Positions 54,072 to 62,068 of a stretch of DNA of 64,000 nt are shown in pieces (positions within the stretch are counted from its first letter, which is position 1; each line of letters starts with the position of its first letter). The notes below the pieces were generated by a model. That model had not been told where the DNA came from. It did no database searches and saw only the letters and a program-made list of their open reading frames with translations. The stretch is from Nostoc linckia NIES-25 (GTDB lineage Bacteria; Cyanobacteriota; Cyanobacteriia; Cyanobacteriales; Nostocaceae). Location: contig NZ_AP018222.1 of NCBI RefSeq assembly GCF_002368035.1, positions 5,095,508 through 5,159,507 on the forward strand, read 5' to 3'. The translations under genes and the position numbers were made by a program.

Positions 54072-54809
54072 TTAACGTCTACTACCGCCACGATTAGGCG
54101 CTTCAGTTTCTTCTTGTTTTGTTTTAAGTGCAAATACTTGTTGATGCTGTGGCTGTTGAATTTTTTGCAGTGCAAATTTGGCACGGGTACGAACTCCGAG
54201 ATCTGCATCTGTATCTAACATTTGCTGGAGTCGATCTTTAATGTGCGAGGCTCGATTTGGTAAGGTAATTGCAATCGCCGTTGCTAGTGCTTCTAAACTC
54301 GTGACTACTGCATAGCGCACCACCCACTCTGGATCTTCAGAAATGAATAGTAGTGCCTCTATTACCTGAGTCTGCACAGATTCAATTTTTTCTGATGGTA
54401 ATTGATACCAACGCAATGTGCCTAATCCCCTAGCTGCTGCCCGCCGCACACTCAAGGAAAAATCGGTTTTTGCAGCCTCTAGCAAAGTGTCCAACGCCCG
54501 TAAATCGCCAATTCCGGCCAAGGCGCGAATTGCCCAGGCTCTAGCACCATAATTGTAGTCATCAATTAGTTTCAATAGCGGTGCGACTGCGGGTTCTCCG
54601 ATGGCAATCAATCCATCTACCGCCGCCACTGCCGCCCCCGGATTATTGTAGCCCAAAGCTGCAATCAAAGTGGGAACAGATTCTTCTATACGAGTGGCTG
54701 CTAACTCTTGAACTGCATCTAACAAGCGATCCGATGAATCTGCTTGTTCCACAGCACGAATCAGTATTTGGGCAAGTTCACTGTTATCCATATTAATTTC
54801 ACGAGTCAT
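54072..54809 (-). CDS. cpcF: Phycocyanobilin lyase subunit CpcF
   Basis: 245 residues of HEAT/ARM-type repeats (EESVPTLIAALGYNNPGAAV, VAPLLKLIDDYNYGARAWAI, DTLLEAAKTDFSLSVRRAAA), typical CpcF. With CpcE it forms the E/F heterodimer that attaches phycocyanobilin to Cys84 of CpcA. Last gene of the cpc operon, 150 bp after cpcE. No cpcG genes follow, unlike the Anabaena operon. Two starts are possible (54809 or 54791). Confidence 0.93.
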   Translation of the reverse strand: MTREINMDNSELAQILIRAVEQADSSDRLLDAVQELAATRIEESVPTLIAALGYNNPGAAVAAVDGLIAIGEPAVAPLLKLIDDYNYGARAWAIRALAGIGDLRALDTLLEAAKTDFSLSVRRAAARGLGTLRWYQLPSEKIESVQTQVIEALLFISEDPEWVVRYAVVTSLEALATAIAITLPNRASHIKDRLQQMLDTDADLGVRTRAKFALQKIQQPQHQQVFALKTKQEETEAPNRGGSRR

Positions 54810-54959
54810 TATCGGTCAGCCAATTGTAGCTTAAGTTATCCGTAGTTTGCATTATGTTTAAACCTCCTAGCCCTAGTTTTATAATTGGCTTGGAGGTTTA
54901 TGCGGGATGAAATGTTTATTTTTAAGTATTAATCACAACCGATTACTAAGGAATTATGA

Positions 54960-55805
54960 CTACAATAATGAGTCCATCAAATTTATCACTTTAATAGCAC
55001 CTGCTGATAAAGTGCTTGTTGCTGTATGATTAACTTGATGTTCCAGTAATCCTTTGAGAGAGATTAGTTTGAGGCTATTTTCTGCCAAAGTCTCGGCTAT
55101 GGCCTCGGCTGCGGGTAGATACCCAATGGCTCCCAAGTCTGCCAACACAGCTCGACGCAGTTGCAGTTTTTCACCTGCCAAAGCCTTTACCAGCCGTTCT
55201 CCATAAACTGATTCTTGGGTTAACTGATACATGGCTCGTGCGGCGGCATATTGTACCAGTTCTATGGGATGCTCTAAAAAGGGTTTGACCAAAGGAATGG
55301 ACTCAGTAGCCCGCAAGCTTCCCAAGGCTTCGATAATTGCGTCGTAAGGTTGGGATAAATCTGGCTGCTGCGATTTTAGTTGCTCTCCTTGCAAACCTGC
55401 TTTTAATAATTCAATCAGTGCAGGAATACAAACCGCATCGCCTAGCATATCTAAAGATTGGGCTGCTGCTTCCCGGACATAAAAATCTGAGCAGTCTAAA
55501 CAAGCAATTAAGGGTTTTACTGCTTGGCGATCGCCAATTTTCCCTAATGCTCTAGCTGCATTCCGCCGCAAAGGATATCCACCTTCTGGCGTCCTGTCGT
55601 CTTCATCCTCTAAGGCTGCAATCAGTCTTGTAACCGCAACTGGTTCGCATATCCGAAACCTACCCAACCACCAGGCAGCATAAAATCGCAAACCTAAATC
55701 TGTGCTTTGGAGATTTGCGATCGCCTGTTCTACTGTTAACTGTTCTCCTCCAGGGGAATCACCTAGAGGAGATAAATCTTCAAATTTCTGCGGATTGGAA
55801 TTCAT
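54960..55805 (-). CDS. cpcE: Phycocyanobilin lyase subunit CpcE
   Basis: 281 residues of HEAT-like repeats (PVAVTRLIAALEDEDDRTPE, VKPLIACLDCSDFYVREAAA, ALIELLKAG), with the CpcE N-terminus AIANLQSTDLGLRFYAAWWL GRF. Catalytic partner of CpcF for the alpha-84 bilin thioether. It starts 17 bp after cpcD. Confidence 0.95.
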   Translation of the reverse strand: MNSNPQKFEDLSPLGDSPGGEQLTVEQAIANLQSTDLGLRFYAAWWLGRFRICEPVAVTRLIAALEDEDDRTPEGGYPLRRNAARALGKIGDRQAVKPLIACLDCSDFYVREAAAQSLDMLGDAVCIPALIELLKAGLQGEQLKSQQPDLSQPYDAIIEALGSLRATESIPLVKPFLEHPIELVQYAAARAMYQLTQESVYGERLVKALAGEKLQLRRAVLADLGAIGYLPAAEAIAETLAENSLKLISLKGLLEHQVNHTATSTLSAGAIKVINLMDSLL

Positions 55806-55822
55806 CAGAAGGAAGATTTGCT

Positions 55823-56062
55823 CTATTGGCTATCTGTTTTCGGATCGAAACTCAATGGCTCAATATTAATTATTTTGCCACCCAAACGAGTAATCCGCTG
55901 CATTTCTTGATTCATCCGATTCTCAGCTACTGTGATAAATATACTGCCACTAGAACGAATCGGATAGTTGCTTTTATCGGTTTCTTCATTTTGGCGCAAG
56001 CCAACTACTTCATAGCGGAAGTAACGATTACTAGTTGTACCACCAGTTAATTGTCCAACCAT
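55823..56062 (-). CDS. cpcD: Rod-capping linker CpcD
   Basis: 79 residues: YFRYEVVGLRQNEETDKSNY and IFITVAENRMNQEMQRITRL GGKIINIEPL match the CpcD rod-terminating linker (8.9 kDa class). It caps the distal end of phycocyanin rods. Positioned after the two larger linkers, separated by about 200 bp that contain heptamer repeats (56215-56265) and a dispersed palindrome. Confidence 0.94.
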   Translation of the reverse strand: MVGQLTGGTTSNRYFRYEVVGLRQNEETDKSNYPIRSSGSIFITVAENRMNQEMQRITRLGGKIINIEPLSFDPKTDSQ

Positions 56063-56137
56063 AAATCACCTCAGAATCCATTCCAAATGTTTATTAGTCA
56101 TTTGTCATTTCTCGTTTGTCGTTTGTCCTCTCTTACT

Positions 56138-56171
56138 AAGTTCAGATCGGAGGAAACCTCCGCTCTGACTT
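56138..56171. repeat. Dispersed GTTCAGATCGG palindrome between linker and cpcD
   Basis: AAGTTCAGATCGGAGGAAAC and the following bases, 30 of 34 identical to the putA internal copy at 51250-51283; hairpin CGGAGGAAACCTCCG. Confidence 0.8.
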
Positions 56172-56266
56172 TGCGCTTTGTCATTTGTTGATTAACAATA
56201 ACCAATGACTAGTGACTAATGACCAATGACCAATGACTAATGACTAATGACTAATAACCAATGACT

Positions 56267-57136
56267 TTAAAGTGGCTTAACGCTGGCGATTTTACCACCT
56301 TGTTTTACTACTCTTTGGAAGTAGCTAGATAGTTCTTCATAAGGTACGATTACAGCTTGATTCACACGACGTGTTTTAGGATATCCAGCTCCAAAAACGC
56401 CTGCTACTTCAACGCGGTAGAGTCTGCCTTCTTTACCAAAAGTTCCTGCGCCACCGAAAGTACTGTTGGGGGTTACGCCTTTGGTAGATGCAACGTAGGC
56501 AAAGCCTGAGGGGCCGCCGGAGGGAGCAATCACAGCAGATGCAGCATTGCGACCTAATTCGCTAGCCAAACGGGAAGATTTGCCTTTTAGTTGTGAGCGA
56601 TCGCTACTTGCATAGCCGCGATAAAGTTGGAATATCCGGCTAAATCCCACAGTTTTCTGGCCTGTTTGAGTTTCAAAACCGCGATAGTAAGGCACAATAT
56701 TTTCACCAAAGTTGGCTTGATACTCTGGCGAATCTATATATGAATCAATGTCAGCATCGTACCCTTCATTTTGGTACAAATCCAAGTGATAAACCACATC
56801 AGATTCATCGTAAGGCGCACGACCCAACAAATGTTTATAGTTCAGCTCAATGACGCGAGTTTGGAAATTGTCGTAGAAAAATTTCTTTTTGTACAGTTCT
56901 GATTTAGCTACTTGACGCACAAACTCTTGTACAGTGATTTTGCGATCGCGCAAAATCGATTCGGCACTGATGAGGCGGTCAGCTACCAATATATAATCAT
57001 TGCCCAACAACTGACGATAGACAGCAGAAATTACTCTTTCTACATCTTCTTTAGTTGCATTTGGACGTAATTCTACAGGAGCGCTACCAATAAAAGGTTC
57101 TGCTCCCAGACGGGACGCCGCTGTTGTAATCGTCAT
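56267..57136 (-). CDS. cpcC: Phycobilisome rod linker (CpcC type, 289 residues)
   Basis: N-terminal Pfam00427-type linker domain (VELRPNATKEDVERVISAVY RQLLGND ... ELNYKHLLGRAPYDES ... PYYRGFETQTGQKTVGF) and C-terminal CpcD-like domain (RLYRVEVAGVFGAGYP ... ASVKPL). Joins phycocyanin hexamers in the rod. Strong ribosome site AAGGAG. A second linker gene lies just upstream; in chromatically regulated operons such pairs are called cpcH and cpcI. Confidence 0.93.
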   Translation of the reverse strand: MTITTAASRLGAEPFIGSAPVELRPNATKEDVERVISAVYRQLLGNDYILVADRLISAESILRDRKITVQEFVRQVAKSELYKKKFFYDNFQTRVIELNYKHLLGRAPYDESDVVYHLDLYQNEGYDADIDSYIDSPEYQANFGENIVPYYRGFETQTGQKTVGFSRIFQLYRGYASSDRSQLKGKSSRLASELGRNAASAVIAPSGGPSGFAYVASTKGVTPNSTFGGAGTFGKEGRLYRVEVAGVFGAGYPKTRRVNQAVIVPYEELSSYFQRVVKQGGKIASVKPL

Positions 57137-57344
57137 TTTGAAAATTCTCCTTGAGTAATAGGTAATCAGTATTTGTCAGGTAAGTGAATAACGATCGGTA
57201 GGGAACTAGGAAGATAAGAGACAGGAGGTTATATCAGAGAAGAGTTTTAGCTTCTGCACCCTTCTCCCTACCTCTGGAGTCTATTTCGTACTCCTATATA
57301 GATGCGATTGCCTCTATACCTATTTCCTTAATCCTATTCTTTAC

Positions 57345-58157
57345 TTACACAGCTTGGATGCTAATCACTTTACTGCCTTTACGATTGAGCTGCTGCAATT
57401 TACTAGAAAGCTGCTCGTAGGGAACTATCAACTCGCCAGTACCGCGCCGTACTACAGCTGAATTGGGAGAAGCTGCTTGCAGGAATCTAATCCGGTATGC
57501 TTCTCCACGACTACCTGTAGATAGACCTGTCAAGGCTCCAGAAGATACTGGATAGATGGGTGAAGCTAGATTCTTAGCTATTTCCCAGGTTAGCTTTCCT
57601 TGTTTTACCCCTTGAGCGCGATCGCTATTCGCATAACCCCGATAAAGTTGAAACAGCCGGCCATAGCCAACGTTTTTCTTTCCTACTTGGCTTTTAAAAC
57701 CTCTGTAGTAGGGGACAACATTTTCGCCAAAGTTTTCTTGATATTCTGATGAGTCAATATAAGAATTTATTTCCGCTTCGTAACCCTTTGAATTGTATAG
57801 CTCAACATGGTACGAAATTTCTGACTCATCTTCTGGCGCACGACCTAATAAATGCTTATAATTCAACTCGATAAATCGAGTTTGTGAGTTGGAGTAGAAA
57901 AACTTCTCACGATAAAGTTCCGATTGAGCAATGGCCGATACAAAACCCTTGACTGAAATTGTACCTTGCTGTAACAGTGATTCAGCACTCTCTAAACGAT
58001 CGCCTTCGAGTAAGTATGCATTACCCAAAACCTGACGGTAAGCTGCACGAATCACCACTGCCACATCTGCTTCTGTTCTATCAGGACGTAATTCTATTAC
58101 TCCTGAGTTTTCAAATGGTTCAATTCCCAGCCTTGCTGCTTGTCCCAAAGCTACCAT
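57345..58157 (-). CDS. cpcC: Phycobilisome rod linker (CpcC/CpcH type, 270 residues)
   Basis: Same two-domain layout: linker domain (VIELRPDRTEADVAVVIRAA YRQVLGNAYLL ... ELNYKHLLGRAPEDESEISY ... PYYRGFKSQVGKKNVGYGRL) and CpcD-like C-terminal domain (AYRIRFLQAASPNSAVVRRG). It differs from the second linker by about half its residues in the middle. Two such genes after cpcBA resemble the inducible phycocyanin operons of chromatically adapting strains. Ribosome site GAGG precedes the ATG. Confidence 0.93.
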   Translation of the reverse strand: MVALGQAARLGIEPFENSGVIELRPDRTEADVAVVIRAAYRQVLGNAYLLEGDRLESAESLLQQGTISVKGFVSAIAQSELYREKFFYSNSQTRFIELNYKHLLGRAPEDESEISYHVELYNSKGYEAEINSYIDSSEYQENFGENVVPYYRGFKSQVGKKNVGYGRLFQLYRGYANSDRAQGVKQGKLTWEIAKNLASPIYPVSSGALTGLSTGSRGEAYRIRFLQAASPNSAVVRRGTGELIVPYEQLSSKLQQLNRKGSKVISIQAV

Positions 58158-58252
58158 CCTTAACCTCCTCAGTTTTAACTACAAAACTGAAAACTTTTTA
58201 GAAAGTATTTTTCTAATTTTTTAACAGTTAACAGTCTTTTGAAAATAAAACT

Positions 58253-58314
58253 GCCCGGAGAGGTAAACAACTCATAGAACTTTCTGGTCATAAGAGCTGA
58301 TTTCCTCTCCGGGC
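58253..58314 (-). terminator. Attenuator-like hairpin between cpcA and the linkers
   Basis: On the minus strand, 12 nt after the cpcA stop, GCCCGGAGAGG pairs perfectly with CCTCTCCGGGC across a 40-nt loop, followed by CAGTTTTATTTT. This fits a partial terminator or mRNA-stabilising end, giving more cpcBA mRNA than linker mRNA, as known in other cpc operons. Confidence 0.8.
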
Positions 58315-58326
58315 TAAAGCAATACT

Positions 58327-58818
58327 CTAGCTCAGAGTATTAATTACGTAGTCGATGTAGGAATTTGCTTCAACAGCTGGGTCGCCGCTGAGACCGTGGT
58401 TAGCTTTGATGTACTTGAGAGCTTCAATGTACCAGCTAGGAGACAAGTCGAAAGTTTTGTTGATTTCAGCTAAGCCAGAAATCAGGAAATCATCCAAGGG
58501 ACCTGTGCCACCAACAACTAAAGCGTAGGTGATAATCCGCAGATAGTAGCCGACATCACGTACACACTTAGATTTACCGCGTTGGTCGTGTGCGAAGTTG
58601 GGGCCTTGTTGTTGGGTGGTGTAGGGGAACTTGTTGTATACAGCTTGAGCTGCACCTTCAGTTAACCGTTGAGCATTAGCACTCAAGGATTTTGCTGCTT
58701 GCAAGCTAGCTGGTGCTTGGCGGAAACGACCAAAAGCTACTTGAAGTTCTGTGCTGCTGAGGTAGCGACCTTGAGAATCAGCCGCTGAAATTGCTTCGGT
58801 TAGAGGTGTTTTTGTCAT
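58327..58818 (-). CDS. cpcA: Phycocyanin alpha subunit
   Basis: 163 residues. MTKTPLTEAISAADSQGRYL start, chromophore region GKSKCVRDVGYYLRIITYAL (C85 here, the consensus alpha-84 bilin cysteine) and SWYIEALKYIKANHGLSGDP. Linked to cpcE/cpcF, the lyase for this site. Starts 88 bp after cpcB. Phycoerythrocyanin (PecA) is ruled out by the linkage and by the CpcB partner. Confidence 0.95.
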   Translation of the reverse strand: MTKTPLTEAISAADSQGRYLSSTELQVAFGRFRQAPASLQAAKSLSANAQRLTEGAAQAVYNKFPYTTQQQGPNFAHDQRGKSKCVRDVGYYLRIITYALVVGGTGPLDDFLISGLAEINKTFDLSPSWYIEALKYIKANHGLSGDPAVEANSYIDYVINTLS

Positions 58819-58906
58819 TTTTGGTACTTCCCTTTAACAAACTTTTCGTTGAAATTTTGTTTTGTCTTGCGGACAATTATTTCACCCAATAGCAGCGGTG
58901 CCTGGA

Positions 58907-59428
58907 TTAAGCAACAGCAGAGGCGGCGCGATCGAAGTAGCTAGCGATTTCAGCTGCTAATGCGCTGCAATCTCCTCTGGTGATGCCATTTGGATCGTTA
59001 ACAATCTTCAAGGAAGCATCTTTGAGCTTTTGAATACCAACAGCAACGGAAGCTCCAGGAGTTCCCAATGCCAAGTAGGTTTCACGTAAGCCATTGAGAG
59101 CGCGATCGTCTAATACGCTGGAATCGCCAGCAAAGATCGCATAGGTTACGTAGCGAAGAATGATGTCCAAATCGCGGATACAAGCAGCAGCGCGACGGCT
59201 GGTGTAAGCATTACCACCAGGAGCGATCAATTGAGGTTGTTCTGCCCACAGATCGCGTACCGCAGCAGCAACAATAGCAGAGGCATTGCTGGTAATGCGG
59301 TTAACTGCATCTGCACGCTTGTTACCATCTTTGACTAGTTCGCTCAAAGCATCCAATTGTGCATCGGTGAGATATTCCCCACGTGTATCGGCTTGGGAAA
59401 CTACTTTTGCAAATGCATCTAAAACCAT
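58907..59428 (-). CDS. cpcB: Phycocyanin beta subunit
   Basis: 173 residues, MVLDAFAKVVSQADTRGEYL. Bilin cysteines: C83 (AACIRDLDIILRYVTYA, consensus beta-82) and C154 (GDCSALAAEIASYFDRAA, consensus beta-153). Asn73 (APGGNAY) is the usual methylated asparagine. The third, non-bilin cysteine of many CpcB proteins (DDRCLNG) is alanine here (DDRALNG). A clear AGGAG precedes the ATG. Operon leader gene. Confidence 0.96.
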   Translation of the reverse strand: MVLDAFAKVVSQADTRGEYLTDAQLDALSELVKDGNKRADAVNRITSNASAIVAAAVRDLWAEQPQLIAPGGNAYTSRRAAACIRDLDIILRYVTYAIFAGDSSVLDDRALNGLRETYLALGTPGASVAVGIQKLKDASLKIVNDPNGITRGDCSALAAEIASYFDRAASAVA

Positions 59429-59859
59429 TGCGTTAAACTCCTAATTGGCTTGGTTAAGAATTATTTGATGTAAAAACTGAATGGTTCAGCTTTTCTTTTC
59501 TGATGTCAGATGCCTGACCATTTTTATGAAAGGTTCACAACGGACATCCAAGGTATAAGTCTACGACCTGTAGGGTTTCGGATTAAAACTTTTGTTACAA
59601 AACTTCATCTTAATATGAGAGACCAGAAAACCCGCTAGATTCAGCACCCCATCAACCTTGTAATGTTATTTTCCCTTTCAAATTATTTTTATACTATGAT
59701 GATGCCTTTTGTTTTATTAAAAATTATTATGTTACCTTGTCTTTTTATTCACTTAACTTAACATAAACATTTATTTAAGTAATAATACTACTCCCAAATC
59801 AAATACCGCTACCAAAGCGTTTTGGTTAGGGACTTCCAATTAAAAAAATAGCCAATTTT
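59429..59859. other. Leader and probable promoter region of the cpc operon
   Basis: About 430 bp without coding sequence, AT-rich upstream of about 59680. Long 5' leaders are usual for cpc operons. I looked for tandem TTGCACA (the RcaC L-box) and did not find it by eye; no promoter can be fixed with confidence. Confidence 0.5.
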
Positions 59860-59935
59860 GTAGGGTGTGTTAGCGCCAGCGTAACGCCCGGCCAACTATT
59901 TGGGTGCGTTACGGCTTTCGCCTAACACACCCTAC
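59860..59935. repeat. Palindromic repeat with GTAGGGTGTGTTAG ends
   Basis: A 76-bp unit with perfect 14-bp terminal inverted repeats (GTAGGGTGTGTTAG and its complement) and inner complementary parts (GCGTAACGC, GCGTTACG). A well-known dispersed type in cyanobacterial genomes; folds into one long hairpin upstream of the cpc promoter region. Confidence 0.85.
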
Positions 59936-59968
59936 TTGTATGGCAAGCTTTAAATGCAATCAAATTTA

Positions 59969-60194
59969 TTGTGGGGTGGGCATCCTGCCACTGTAAGTTA
60001 AAACTCTTGCCCCACAATCGTTTTACCCCACCCCCAACCCCTCCCCTTGCTAAGGGGAGGGGCGATTTTGGCTTTAGACAAAATCGGGGTGGGGTAACGC
60101 GGATCTTGATAGTAAGTGAGTAGAACTCAATATCACGTCTTCACAAGGGTTTCACGTTAAGTTGACACCAATGCCAAGATGCCCGCCCCACAAG
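59969..60194. mobile_element. Miniature element B, copy 3, inside a TTGTGGGG palindrome
   Basis: B proper runs about 59990-60168: eroded left end, TTGCCCCACAATCGTTTTAC, the CCCCTCCCCTTGCTAAGGGG core, CGCGGATCTTGATAGTAAGT, right end GTTAAGTTGACAC. Outside are arms TTGTGGGGTGGGCATCCTGC (from 59969) and GATGCCCGCCCCACAA (to about 60193), imperfectly complementary (about 20 of 25). Together with the palindrome at 59860 it makes up most of the gap between pebB and the cpc promoter. Confidence 0.78.
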
Positions 60195-60230
60195 AGTTAA
60201 TTGGATATTTTTTGTTGATTGTATATTTTC

Positions 60231-60974
60231 TTACGCGACTATTAATTTTCTCTCTAAATCAAATAAAAAGCCATGAATATACTCTTCAGTCCATTCATCA
60301 CCATAGAATCGCTTGAACATTCCTCGTGCAGGGTCTTTTTCAGAGCGATATCGCAGGTATCGCAGTTGTGCGCGTTCAATATCCGCTAGGCTTTGGGAAT
60401 CAGTTACAGGTTCTGCTTGCTCTACGAAATCGAGGTAAGCTTTGAGATAGTCTTTAAAGGCGGCAAATACTTGAGTTTCTACTACGACAGTTTCTTGGGG
60501 ACGAGTCCAGAGAAAAGCAGGAGAAAAGAAGGGCCGTGCTTCTTCTGGAAAATCGCCTCCCCAAGTTAGATGCTGTTGATGGGCATGAAAGATAGGCAGG
60601 ATCGGTTGGGTATACTTTGCCTGATATGCTAGATCGTCTCGGAATAAGGGTTGCATATCCAAGGCGATGAGGTGTCCTCCTGGTAATGTCACCAAATCTG
60701 CCCCAAAGAAGGGTAAGTCGTAGTTAAGGCGTGGGAAAATTACGAAGTTCAGTACTTGGAGGGAATTTCCACCTTGTACGTGTGCTGCTCGAATTTGCCG
60801 TAGTTTTGTGGTTTGAAAGGCATAACTAGTGGTGAGAACCTCTTGTTGGTTCTTGCCTTTACCCACAGTAGCAACCTTAGATTCAAATCCTTCAGGAATA
60901 GGATATGCTTGCAAATCTAAACGCGATCGCATGTAGGCGATCGCATAATCGAGAAATGGCTGATAAAGTGTCAT
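60231..60974 (-). CDS. pebB: Phycoerythrobilin:ferredoxin oxidoreductase (PebB)
   Basis: 247 residues of the ferredoxin-dependent bilin reductase family: LNFVIFPRLNYDLPFFGADL, GGHLIALDMQPLFRDD, and the C-terminal RSEKDPARGMFKRFYGDEWT EEYIHGFLFDL. Reduces 15,16-dihydrobiliverdin to phycoerythrobilin. Placed downstream of pebA; in most genomes the two are adjacent, but here 168 bp with a repeat element intervene. PcyA and HO-type genes are not in the window. The assignment as PebB rather than PebA rests on the order and on its closer likeness to PebB, and is slightly less sure than the family call. Confidence 0.88.
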   Translation of the reverse strand: MTLYQPFLDYAIAYMRSRLDLQAYPIPEGFESKVATVGKGKNQQEVLTTSYAFQTTKLRQIRAAHVQGGNSLQVLNFVIFPRLNYDLPFFGADLVTLPGGHLIALDMQPLFRDDLAYQAKYTQPILPIFHAHQQHLTWGGDFPEEARPFFSPAFLWTRPQETVVVETQVFAAFKDYLKAYLDFVEQAEPVTDSQSLADIERAQLRYLRYRSEKDPARGMFKRFYGDEWTEEYIHGFLFDLERKLIVA

Positions 60975-61009
60975 TTGATCTACAAATATAAATTTTTGGC
61001 ATTGGGCAA

Positions 61010-61138
61010 ACAGGGCATGGGGAAAGGGAAAGGGGTATGGTTCGACAAGCTCACCAACCGGGGAAAAGGGGAAAGATTAAGTTTATTCCTTTTCCCTTTT
61101 CCCTTTAACCTTTTCCCTGCCCCATGCCCCATGCCCCT
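61010..61138. repeat. Family E repeat, copy 2, between pebA and pebB
   Basis: CATGGGGAAAGGGAAAGGGG, TATGGTTCGACAAGCTCACC AACC, then GGGGAAAAGGGGAAAGATTAAG facing TTTATTCCTTTTCCC. The central 24-bp module matches copy 1 at 52810. It separates pebA from pebB. Confidence 0.75.
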
Positions 61139-61142
61139 TGGC

Positions 61143-61871
61143 TCACCTTCTGCTGAGTGCTAAAGGCACAGCATCTTCAAATAAGAACTCGTGGAGAAAA
61201 CGCTCTGCCCATTCATGGCCAAAGTAACTGCTAAATAAACCAGACGCTGGATCGCGGTCTGCACTATATTGGTCATAGTCTTTTTGAGCTTTGACAATCC
61301 GCTGGATATCTTCTGGATCTTGGAGCGGCTCGGCTTTTGCTAACATTTCCCAATACAAGTTTAAGTAATCCTGAAATGCTTCAAAAACTCGCGTTGCTAC
61401 TGTTTGAGGATCTGTTTTGGCAAATAATAAGTACTTAGAAAAGTACTGATTAGCATCGTAAAACTTCATTTCTAAGTTTTGTGCCAGATCTGGGTATTTT
61501 TCATGCAGAGATTTCAGCGGCAGTATGTATTTTTTCTGATAATCTTCATCTTGGAATAAAGGCTGAAAGTCAAGAACAATCAGGTTCTTAATTTTACCAA
61601 AGGATAAAAAATCAATCCCTAATAAAGGTAAATCGTAGTGATGGCTGGGATAAATCACGCTGTTAAAAATTTGGGCGCTCTCCCCGGCATCAATGTAGGT
61701 ATAGCGAATTTTTCGCAACTCTTGACATTGGTGACACCAACTGCTGATGGTTGCTGGGTTTCTGCCGCGATCGCTAACTTTGAATTCCAAACCAGGGGGA
61801 ATGTCCCTACTTTGTAAATCAAACCGTTCAAATAGCTCTTTTTCTAAAAATTCCAGGAAAGGCTTATACAT
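61143..61871 (-). CDS. pebA: 15,16-dihydrobiliverdin:ferredoxin oxidoreductase (PebA)
   Basis: 242 residues from the ATG at 61871 (MYKPFLEFLEKELFERFDLQ); the open frame goes 50 codons further upstream, but that part is repeat-derived. Bilin-reductase blocks QIFNSVIYPSHHYDLPLLGI DFLSF, LIVLDFQPLFQDEDY, and SADRDPASGLFSSYFGHEWA. First step from biliverdin toward phycoerythrobilin. Its presence indicates that this strain makes phycoerythrin or another PEB-bearing protein encoded elsewhere. Confidence 0.9.
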   Translation of the reverse strand: MYKPFLEFLEKELFERFDLQSRDIPPGLEFKVSDRGRNPATISSWCHQCQELRKIRYTYIDAGESAQIFNSVIYPSHHYDLPLLGIDFLSFGKIKNLIVLDFQPLFQDEDYQKKYILPLKSLHEKYPDLAQNLEMKFYDANQYFSKYLLFAKTDPQTVATRVFEAFQDYLNLYWEMLAKAEPLQDPEDIQRIVKAQKDYDQYSADRDPASGLFSSYFGHEWAERFLHEFLFEDAVPLALSRR

Positions 61872-61961
61872 ACAGCATGACTCATTAACCCTTGCATGAA
61901 AATAAAGTATGTGAATCATGCACGTCTCATTTCTTAGAAACAAAGCAACATTCCTTAATGG

Positions 61962-62068
61962 GGAATAGGGAATGGGGCATGAGGCAGGGAAAAGGTTAAA
62001 GGGAAAAGGGAAAAGGAACAAATTTAATCTTTCCCCCTTACCCCTTTCCCTTTCCCCTTATCCTCTTC
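61962..62068. repeat. Family E-like purine/pyrimidine hairpin without the central module
   Basis: GGGAAAAGGTTAAAGGGAAA AGGG faces CTTTCCCCCTTACCCCTTTC. It resembles copies 1 and 2 outside their TATGGTTCG module, so it is either a deletion derivative or the substrate that received the module. Lies between the lyase gene and pebA. Confidence 0.65.

Noticed and set aside
58907..59428. Phycoerythrocyanin (pecB) instead of cpcB
   Set aside because: The protein has the CpcB length, N-terminus and beta-153 region, and the cpcE/cpcF lyase genes follow; pecE/pecF do not.
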